DNA from: an uncultured Collinsella sp.
Lineage (GTDB): Bacteria; Actinomycetota; Coriobacteriia; Coriobacteriales; Coriobacteriaceae
Assembly (NCBI GenBank): GCA_900555355.1
Contig: USKV01000117.1
Coordinates: forward strand, 1 to 5,427
Direction: 5' to 3'
DNA: 5,427 nt
Program-made: the position numbers and the translations under genes
The notes under the pieces: model-generated
Seen by the model: only the letters and a program-made list of their open reading frames with translations
Told to the model about the DNA's origin: nothing
Databases searched by the model: none
Part shown: piece by piece, positions 1 to 5,427 of the stretch
Layout: each line of letters starts with the position of its first letter
Position numbering within the stretch: the first letter of the stretch is position 1

Positions 1-2183
1 CGCCCGACCACGCCGTAGAGGAGCGGGGCAATCGTTCGACAGGGGCATGGCTCCTTGTCGCTTTGCTGGGGATAGCGCTCTCGGTTGTTGCCGGCATGAT
101 GAGCTACGGTTACACGGCGGCCCAAGCCGAGCAGCGCTTTGCCGACGTTGTCGATTACGTGGCGACGCAGAGCCTTTCCTACGATGCATTCAATAGCGCC
201 TATACGACCAAAAACCTGATTCGCGTTATGGAGATTGCCGGAGAGGCAGCGCGCGATATGGAGCGCGACGGTTCGGTGGATAACACAAGGCTGGAGCTAT
301 ATGCCGACCAGTTCAACGTGAGCGCACTGATCGTGACGGACGCATCGGGCAATTTGGTGTCCGAGTCCTCGACGGGCGATGTGGGCTACGAGTCGCTCGC
401 TACGTATCTCAAGGAAGCACCCGTGCTGGAGGTGGCAACTCATCCGCTTAAGTCCTATACCGCCCGCATCACGCTTGCGGATGATTCGGTCGCAGACATT
501 GGCTGCGTGACTCGGCAGGATGGCGAGGGCATCGTTATCGCGGTAAGGCATCAGAGCGCGAAGGCGGTTGCAAGCAATACACTCAGACTGCAGAGTTTGC
601 TCGAAGGCTATGAAACCATCGATAGCGGTAATATCGTGATCGAAAGCGACGGCAAGGTCGTTGCGACCAATGCCGTTGAACCCACTGTATTGGGCGTATT
701 CGATCTGCCTGCGACGGACGTCTTCATTGTCGACGGTATTAAGGATCGATGCCTGGCCGGTAAGGTCAAATTGATTAACGCCGACGGCGAGTGGTATTTG
801 GGCACATTTGGAAAAGCGCACAAATTCTATGTGTACACCTATGCTCCGGCGCGGCGTTACTTCGAGGTCGTCGCGGCTGTTGCTGCCGGCGTGCTGGCGC
901 TCTACAGCGGTTTTATAGCCGTTGTTGTGATGGTGCGTCGCCGCGCCGACCGTCGACGTTTGACGGACTTGCTACAGCAGGAGCGCGACTATGGCGACAA
1001 GCTGGCAAAGGCGGCGCGTGAGGCCTCGTCTGCCAACTCGGCAAAGACGGAGTTTTTGCGCCGCATGAGCCACGATCTGCGCACGCCCATCAACGGCATT
1101 CGCGGCATGGTCGAGGTTGGCGATGCCAATGCGGACGATCTGCAAAAGCAGACTGAGTGCCGCTCGAAAATCTGGACGGCATCGGGACTGCTGCTCGACC
1201 TTGCCAACGAGGCACTCGATATGAGTCGCCTGGAGAGCGGGCAGGTCGACCTGAACCTCGTACCCACAAATTTGGTGGCACTCAACTGTGAAGTGCGCGA
1301 TATTCTGGAGCGCCAGGCCGAGGAGCGTCTGGTGACAATTATCTGCGACCAGCAGACCCTTAATCATCCCTATGCTCGGGTGAGCGTGACGCACCTCAAG
1401 CGCCTGTTGGTCAATATTGCCGGTAATGCCGTCAAGTACAACTGCCGGGGCGGCTATGTTCGTCTGGTGTGCCGCGAGGTGGAACCGGTGGATGGCGTCC
1501 CCGTGTACGAATACACGATCGCCGACAACGGTATTGGCATGAGCGAGGAGTTCCAACAGCACCTCTACGAGCCGTTTTGCCGCGAGGAGCAACAGGTGGA
1601 AGGCGCCTCATCGGGAACTGGCCTGGGCGCGCCTATCGCAAAACAGTTAGTCGAGCTTATGGGCGGAACCATGAGTTTTACGAGCGTCTTGGGGCAGGGG
1701 ACGACGTTTACCATCCGCCTGCCGTTCGAGAAATGCAAACGCTCCGAGATTCCTCAGGCAGTTCGCGCGGATGCGGGCGATGGTGATGCGCTCCAGGGCT
1801 TGCGCGTTTTGCTCGTAGAGGATAACGATCTGAATGCCGAGATCGCGCAGTTTACACTCAGCCGTGCCGGTGCCGTCGTGACGCATGCTAAGGATGGCGA
1901 GTCTGCCGTTGAGGCGTTTGCCGCGAGCGCACCGCACGAGTACGACGTGGTGTTGATGGACATCATGATGCCTGGCATCGATGGCCTTGAGGCCACGCGT
2001 CGGATTCGAGCACTCGATCGCGAGGATGCCGCGACCACGCCGATTATCGCCGTGAGCGCCAACGCCTTTGCCGACGACCGCAGGCTTTCGCGCGAGGCGG
2101 GCATGAACGCGCACCTGAGTAAACCCGTGAGCTCGCAGGAGCTCGTTGAGGCGCTTGCGCACATAGCTGCCGACGCTTCATAA
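1..2183 (+). CDS. Hybrid sensor histidine kinase with Cache-like sensor (5' end outside window)
   Basis: This is a membrane sensor kinase that should autophosphorylate on histidine and pass phosphate to its own receiver domain. The reading frame is open from base 3 with no stop, and the TTG at 63 lies inside the first membrane helix (codons about 45-113), so the true start is upstream of the window. Counting residues from that TTG, an extracytoplasmic region spans about 18-264. It contains two Cache-like stretches, near 85-102 and 188-203. A second membrane helix lies at 268-291, then a basic, helical linker. HisKA has the H-box SHDLRTP with H337. HATPase_c shows N451/N455 (N box), D488 in DNGIGM, EPF, and GTGLG from G518. 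The REC domain (about 579-700) has E586/D587, phosphoacceptor D633 in LMDIMMPG, and K687. There is no HPt and no DNA-binding domain. The Cache assignment is inferred from pattern only; the kinase and REC calls are firm. The ligand is unknown. TAA stop at 2181-2183. Confidence 0.95.
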   Translation, partial: PDHAVEERGNRSTGAWLLVALLGIALSVVAGMMSYGYTAAQAEQRFADVVDYVATQSLSYDAFNSAYTTKNLIRVMEIAGEAARDMERDGSVDNTRLELYADQFNVSALIVTDASGNLVSESSTGDVGYESLATYLKEAPVLEVATHPLKSYTARITLADDSVADIGCVTRQDGEGIVIAVRHQSAKAVASNTLRLQSLLEGYETIDSGNIVIESDGKVVATNAVEPTVLGVFDLPATDVFIVDGIKDRCLAGKVKLINADGEWYLGTFGKAHKFYVYTYAPARRYFEVVAAVAAGVLALYSGFIAVVVMVRRRADRRRLTDLLQQERDYGDKLAKAAREASSANSAKTEFLRRMSHDLRTPINGIRGMVEVGDANADDLQKQTECRSKIWTASGLLLDLANEALDMSRLESGQVDLNLVPTNLVALNCEVRDILERQAEERLVTIICDQQTLNHPYARVSVTHLKRLLVNIAGNAVKYNCRGGYVRLVCREVEPVDGVPVYEYTIADNGIGMSEEFQQHLYEPFCREEQQVEGASSGTGLGAPIAKQLVELMGGTMSFTSVLGQGTTFTIRLPFEKCKRSEIPQAVRADAGDGDALQGLRVLLVEDNDLNAEIAQFTLSRAGAVVTHAKDGESAVEAFAASAPHEYDVVLMDIMMPGIDGLEATRRIRALDREDAATTPIIAVSANAFADDRRLSREAGMNAHLSKPVSSQELVEALAHIAADAS

Positions 2184-2185
2184 GC

Positions 2186-2225
2186 ATATGGCCCGGTTCC
2201 AAGGTGGGTTGGAACCGGGCCATAT
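2186..2225. terminator. Intergenic hairpin terminator between convergent genes
   Basis: A perfect 17-bp inverted repeat pairs 2186-2202 with 2209-2225 around a 6-nt loop (GGTGGG), starting two bases after the stop of the left kinase. Read on the + strand, the stem is followed by a T-rich but interrupted stretch to about 2250 (TTGCTATTTG, then TTTTGCTTTT), which fits an intrinsic terminator for the left kinase. Read on the minus strand, it lies 28 nt past the stop of the NimA-like gene, but the bases after the stem (GCTTATGAAG) are poor in T. Termination in that direction is therefore less certain, although the stem itself is strong enough to serve both. The hairpin is seen directly; its function is inferred. 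Confidence 0.8.
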
Positions 2226-2253
2226 TGCTATTTGTGAGTTTTGCTTTTGAGGC

Positions 2254-2733
2254 TTACTTTTCTTGAATCTGCTTGCCGCAGAGATGCTCAATCGTAATCT
2301 CGTAGAGCTGGACGCCCTTAATGTCCTTGGCGATTTCCTCTTCGACCTCCTCGGCAGAAGGGTAGTACTTAAGCGCGAGCTGGCGGACTGTATCCTCGAT
2401 AAACGCGGGAGTGTCATTCGCCAGGCGACAGCGGCCAAAGACCACGGTGCTCACAACGTAGGGAGCCCAGTCACCGTCCTGGTACCACTCGTTGCCGTAA
2501 ACGGTAAAGCAGACCTTGTCATCGCGCTTGAGTGAATCGACCTTGTGGCCGGCCTTGGCGCCATGGAAATAAATCTTGTCGTGCTCGGTGTCAAAGAAGT
2601 AGTTGACGGGAATGGCGTACGGGTAGCCATCGTCGCCGTTGACGGCAAAGACGCCGCGCTTGCAGGTAGCGAGCAGCTCGCGCGCTTCCTCGTCGGTGAT
2701 GGCGCGTTTCTTTCGGCGTAAGGGCCTAAACAT
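2254..2733 (-). CDS. Pyridoxamine 5'-phosphate oxidase-fold protein, NimA-like
   Basis: This 159-residue cytoplasmic protein has the split-barrel flavin-binding fold of the pyridoxamine-phosphate-oxidase superfamily. It most resembles the Pyridox_ox_2/NimA-like branch, named after 5-nitroimidazole resistance proteins. Evidence is the N-terminal ITDEEARELL helix (12-21), the strand pair GVFAVNGDDGYPYAIPVNY (27-45), and the signature IYFHGAKAGHK (54-64) with H57 and H63, followed by KVCFTVYG (73-80). The length is normal for the family. No signal peptide or membrane helix is seen. The ATG at 2733-2731 is chosen because a good ribosome binding site precedes it; the stop is TAA at 2256-2254. The gene lies 41 nt downstream of the hybrid kinase on the same strand with no terminator between, so co-transcription is likely. 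Many family members are only known as flavin- or heme-binding proteins of unknown substrate, so nitroimidazole reduction should not be assumed. Family call firm; biochemical role open. Confidence 0.9.
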   Translation of the reverse strand: MFRPLRRKKRAITDEEARELLATCKRGVFAVNGDDGYPYAIPVNYFFDTEHDKIYFHGAKAGHKVDSLKRDDKVCFTVYGNEWYQDGDWAPYVVSTVVFGRCRLANDTPAFIEDTVRQLALKYYPSAEEVEEEIAKDIKGVQLYEITIEHLCGKQIQEK

Positions 2734-2740
2734 TGTTGGC

Positions 2741-2749
2741 TTCCTTTCT
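2741..2749 (-). promoter_or_regulatory. Ribosome binding site of the NimA-like gene
   Basis: On the minus strand the purine-rich AGAAAGGAA sits 7 nt before the ATG at 2733. It is a good Shine-Dalgarno match at normal spacing and fixes the start of the gene. It also shows that the gene is translated independently of the kinase upstream, whose stop is 41 nt away. Confidence 0.75.
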
Positions 2750-2774
2750 GCTGCGTATGGTTGTTGAGCACAAA

Positions 2775-5427
2775 CTATAGCGAAATGGATCCGTTTTTCT
2801 TGATGCGGGCGAGTATGTTTTTGAGCTTGTTAAAGTCGAGCGGTTTGGACAGATGGGCGTTCATGCCGGCATCGTGTGCCGCCTGGGCGTCTTCGGCAAA
2901 GGCGTTGGCGGTGAGCGCGATGATGGGGATATCGGCTGCATCGACCTTCTCGCTCAGACGAATCGCGCGGGTTGCCTCGTAGCCATCCATGCCCGGCATC
3001 ATGATGTCCATCAGGATCGCGTCGAAGCTGCCGGCGGGATGCGATAGGTACAGATCGACGACTTCGTTGCCGTTGGCGGCGCGGGTGACCACGACGCCCT
3101 CGGATTCTAACAGCGCCTGGGCAATCTCGGCATTCAATTCGTTGTCTTCGGCGAGCAGCACGTTCATGTTGGCAAGCGAGCAGTCGAGCGCCTTCTCGAC
3201 CGTATCCGTCCGCGCCTGGGGGTTCTTGTCGATATCGAGCGGAATTTCCACGTAGAACGTGGTGCCCACATGGAGCTCGCTGGTGACTTCGATGGTGCCG
3301 CCCATCAGTTCAATAAGCGACTTGACGATTGGCATGCCCATGCCGGTTCCTTGGAACTTGCTGCGCGCATCGTCACCTTCTTGGGCAAACGGCTCATAGA
3401 TATGCTTTAAAAACTTGGGAGCCATGCCAATGCCGGTATCCGAAACGCTAAAGCAAAAGAGCGCGCGCCCGTTATCGAGTGGCTTGGTCTTTGAGCTAAA
3501 GGTGACGGAGCCGCTGTGCTTGTTGTACTTAATGCTGTTGTCTAACAGGTTGATCATGATCTGTCGGATATGGGTGGGACTGCCGATCATGTATGGCCCC
3601 GTGGCGTACGGCAGACTATTGTCCTGCATTGTGATGCCGTTACTGGACGCGCGGAGCTTGCACAGCACCAGTGTATCGTCACAGAGCTCTTTGAGGTTAA
3701 AAGGCGCACGCTCCAGTGTTAGCTTGCGGTCTTCGATTTTGCCCATCTCGAGGATGTCGTTGATCAGCGAGAGCAGGTGATTGGCGGCAACGCGCGCCTT
3801 GGCACGGCTCTCGCGGGCGACTTGCATGTCGCCTTCCTTCAATTCCTCGATCTCGATAAGGCCCAGGATACCATTGAGCGGCGTACGGATGTCGTGGCTC
3901 ATGCGCGTGAGGAATGCCGTCTTAGCGGCGTTGGCAGCATCGGCTTTTTTGCGCTCGGTTCGAGCGCGCACGAGCGCCCAGATGAGCAGGACGATGCCGA
4001 CCGACAACATACCGATGAGGGCAGCTGCAACGGCGGCACGGTTGCGATAAAGGAATTGAAGCGTGTTGGATTCCTGGGCCGTGTACGACGTGGAGGAGAA
4101 ATTGCTTGCGGAGAGCGATTCTCCGGCATTGATGATGCCCTTGTTGATGATTCCCAGCAGCTCGGGCCTTCCGCGCGAAATCCAGCACGAGAGCTCACAG
4201 GTGTCAGGGAGCTCGGTCGTCTCGCAGTCCTCGAGATCGTAACGGTCACCGATGGTTTTTACGCGTGAACTGGGAGCGACGATGCAGTGCGCCGTTCCCT
4301 TCCTGAGGGCGTCGAACGCTTCATCGTCGGATTGGTATTCGGTTACGGTCGCTGTGGGGAACAGACTTTCAAGTGCATTTTTGTTGACAAACGATGATTT
4401 GGTACAGGCGATGTTCTGAAGGTTTTTGTTCAGGTTGCTGCCGGTGCGGATAGCGGTGAGGGATATGGTTCCCAACGATACCGACTGCACAACGCCTGTT
4501 TGCTCGGCAAACCAGTAATCTCGGTATACCGGCAGCGCAACGTCTATGCTTTCCTTTGACAGGGCCTTTGACATCATCTTGTAGCTATCAAAGGCGACGG
4601 TTTTGACCGTAATGCCAAATTTATCGTGCAACGTCGTCGCAAGCGATGCGAGCGAACCTTCCATTTTGCCGTCTTCGTCTTCGTTGCAGTAGGGGAGTTT
4701 GCCCGTAATGTAGCCGAGCGTGATGGTGTTGTCATTTGCTTTGAGCCAGGAACGTTCGGGTCCGTTGAGCGATGATGAGCCGCTGTTTTGGGTCGAGTAG
4801 TGAGATTTTACTTCGTCGTTATAGCGTGGGTTGACGCGGGCGATTGCCGTCATGGCAGCATTGATGTCGTCCATCAGGTCGGGGCGGCTTTTGGGAACGG
4901 CAAAGTAGTAGTCGTTCGAACCAATGTAGAACATGGGGGAGGCATTGGGCGACGAGATTGTGTCGTTCATGATGACGGCATCGACTTCGTCGTTTGCGAG
5001 CGCGTCAAAGAGATCGGATCCTCCGTCATACTCCTTGTATGTGCAGGCGATTCCTTCGCTGGCGAGCCATTGCTGGCCAACGAAGGTTTGCATAACGTCG
5101 GGGTTGTAGCCGATGGTAAGGCCTTGGAGCGCTTGGGGGTCACCCTTGGTCAGGTCGTCGCGATCGGGCTTGGCGTAGATGTAGTAGCGCTCGGTGCCCT
5201 CGGGGTTCGAGGAAAAGAGCAGCTTTTGGGCACGTTCCTCGGAGTAGGAGATGTTGGGCATGAGGTCGATCTCGCCTGCCTCGAGCATGTCCATAAGCTC
5301 GGTGAAGGTGCCGGAGACGTATTCGTACCGCCAGCCGGGCGTGTAGTACGACAGGGTCTGGAGGTACTCGTAACCCCATCCCGAGAGACGCACGCCGGGG
5401 GTGCCGTTCTGGAAGCCCTCGTTGTTG
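2775..5427 (-). CDS. Hybrid sensor histidine kinase with tandem SBP_3 sensors (5' end outside window)
   Basis: This is a BvgS/EvgS-style membrane sensor kinase, predicted to sense a small solute outside the membrane and to phosphorylate its own receiver. The frame stays open to the right edge. The first GTG (5393-5391) falls inside the first sensor domain, so the real start and the expected signal peptide or anchor helix are outside the window. Residues are counted from that GTG. The first solute-binding-protein-like domain runs from upstream to about 200 (PNISYSEERAQKLLFS, 46-61, is the typical SBP_3 motif). The second spans about 214-425. A membrane helix lies at 453-475. HisKA has SHDIRTP with H500. 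HATPase_c has N615/N619, D652 in DTGIGM, EPF and GTGMGMP. REC (about 743-865) has E749/D750, D796 in LMDIMMPG, and K850. Unlike BvgS there is no PAS domain before the kinase and no HPt after the REC. Stop TAG at 2777-2775. Domain calls are firm; the ligand is unknown, with amino acids or other small polar solutes the usual guess for SBP_3. Confidence 0.95.
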   Translation of the reverse strand, partial: NNEGFQNGTPGVRLSGWGYEYLQTLSYYTPGWRYEYVSGTFTELMDMLEAGEIDLMPNISYSEERAQKLLFSSNPEGTERYYIYAKPDRDDLTKGDPQALQGLTIGYNPDVMQTFVGQQWLASEGIACTYKEYDGGSDLFDALANDEVDAVIMNDTISSPNASPMFYIGSNDYYFAVPKSRPDLMDDINAAMTAIARVNPRYNDEVKSHYSTQNSGSSSLNGPERSWLKANDNTITLGYITGKLPYCNEDEDGKMEGSLASLATTLHDKFGITVKTVAFDSYKMMSKALSKESIDVALPVYRDYWFAEQTGVVQSVSLGTISLTAIRTGSNLNKNLQNIACTKSSFVNKNALESLFPTATVTEYQSDDEAFDALRKGTAHCIVAPSSRVKTIGDRYDLEDCETTELPDTCELSCWISRGRPELLGIINKGIINAGESLSASNFSSTSYTAQESNTLQFLYRNRAAVAAALIGMLSVGIVLLIWALVRARTERKKADAANAAKTAFLTRMSHDIRTPLNGILGLIEIEELKEGDMQVARESRAKARVAANHLLSLINDILEMGKIEDRKLTLERAPFNLKELCDDTLVLCKLRASSNGITMQDNSLPYATGPYMIGSPTHIRQIMINLLDNSIKYNKHSGSVTFSSKTKPLDNGRALFCFSVSDTGIGMAPKFLKHIYEPFAQEGDDARSKFQGTGMGMPIVKSLIELMGGTIEVTSELHVGTTFYVEIPLDIDKNPQARTDTVEKALDCSLANMNVLLAEDNELNAEIAQALLESEGVVVTRAANGNEVVDLYLSHPAGSFDAILMDIMMPGMDGYEATRAIRLSEKVDAADIPIIALTANAFAEDAQAAHDAGMNAHLSKPLDFNKLKNILARIKKNGSISL

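Noticed and set aside
63..65. TTG as the start codon of the left kinase
   Set aside because: The frame is open further upstream, the codon falls in the middle of a membrane helix, and no ribosome binding site lies at the right distance.
297..1592. Long antisense open frames opposite the left kinase (297-821 and 972-1592, minus strand)
   Set aside because: They lie fully inside a well-supported kinase gene, their translations show no recognisable domain, and long antisense frames are expected opposite GC-rich coding sequence.
1647..2164. Antisense open frames opposite the receiver domain of the left kinase
   Set aside because: The translations are rich in Arg, His and Ser without any motif, and the opposite strand encodes a complete REC domain with all key residues.
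2774..2779. TATAGT on the minus strand, a possible -10 box for a separate promoter of the NimA-like gene
   Set aside because: It matches a -10 element well and lies 41 nt before the ATG, but there is no TTGACA-like -35 at the right distance and it overlaps the kinase stop codon. One hexamer alone is weak evidence.
3415..4268. Plus-strand open frames opposite the kinase core of the right-hand gene
   Set aside because: They are mirror frames of the HisKA and HATPase_c coding region and show no domain or convincing ribosome binding site.
5391..5393. GTG as the start codon of the right kinase
   Set aside because: The frame continues to the window edge with residues that fit the beginning of an SBP_3 domain (GFQNGTPGV), so the start must lie beyond the window.

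Overview
The window holds three protein-coding genes and nothing that looks mobile. A hybrid sensor histidine kinase on the + strand (running in from the left edge, stop at 2183) converges on a two-gene minus-strand unit. That unit is a second, larger hybrid sensor kinase (running in from the right edge, stop at 2775) followed after 41 nt by a small flavin/PLP-oxidase-fold protein of the NimA-like type (2733 to 2254). Both kinases lose their N-termini to the window edges. About 70 bp separate the convergent stop codons, and this gap carries one strong hairpin that probably terminates transcription from at least the + side.

The moderately GC-rich coding sequence, the density of membrane-bound hybrid kinases with little else around them, and the look of the NimA-like protein suggest a gut actinobacterium of the Coriobacteriia (Collinsella or a relative). 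This is an impression from protein style, not a proven assignment.

The two kinases share the same cytoplasmic plan: HisKA dimerisation/phosphoacceptor domain, HATPase_c domain, then one C-terminal receiver (REC) domain, with no HPt domain. Their sensors differ. The left kinase has two membrane helices around an extracytoplasmic region of about 245 residues that looks like a double Cache module. The right kinase has two tandem SBP_3-type (solute-binding-protein-like) domains before a single visible membrane helix. All key catalytic residues are present in both, so both should be active. Because each ends in a REC domain and neither has an HPt or a DNA-binding output, a complete relay would need an HPt protein and a response regulator from elsewhere, unless the REC domain acts on its own kinase.

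The NimA-like gene has its own good ribosome binding site and no terminator separating it from the upstream kinase, so it is probably co-transcribed with it. I found no RNA gene, CRISPR array, insertion sequence, attachment site or origin, and no clearly new system. The most interesting points are the two different sensors on closely related kinase cores facing each other, the cysteine-rich second sensor domain of the right kinase, and the pairing of that kinase with a possible nitroreductase-type enzyme.
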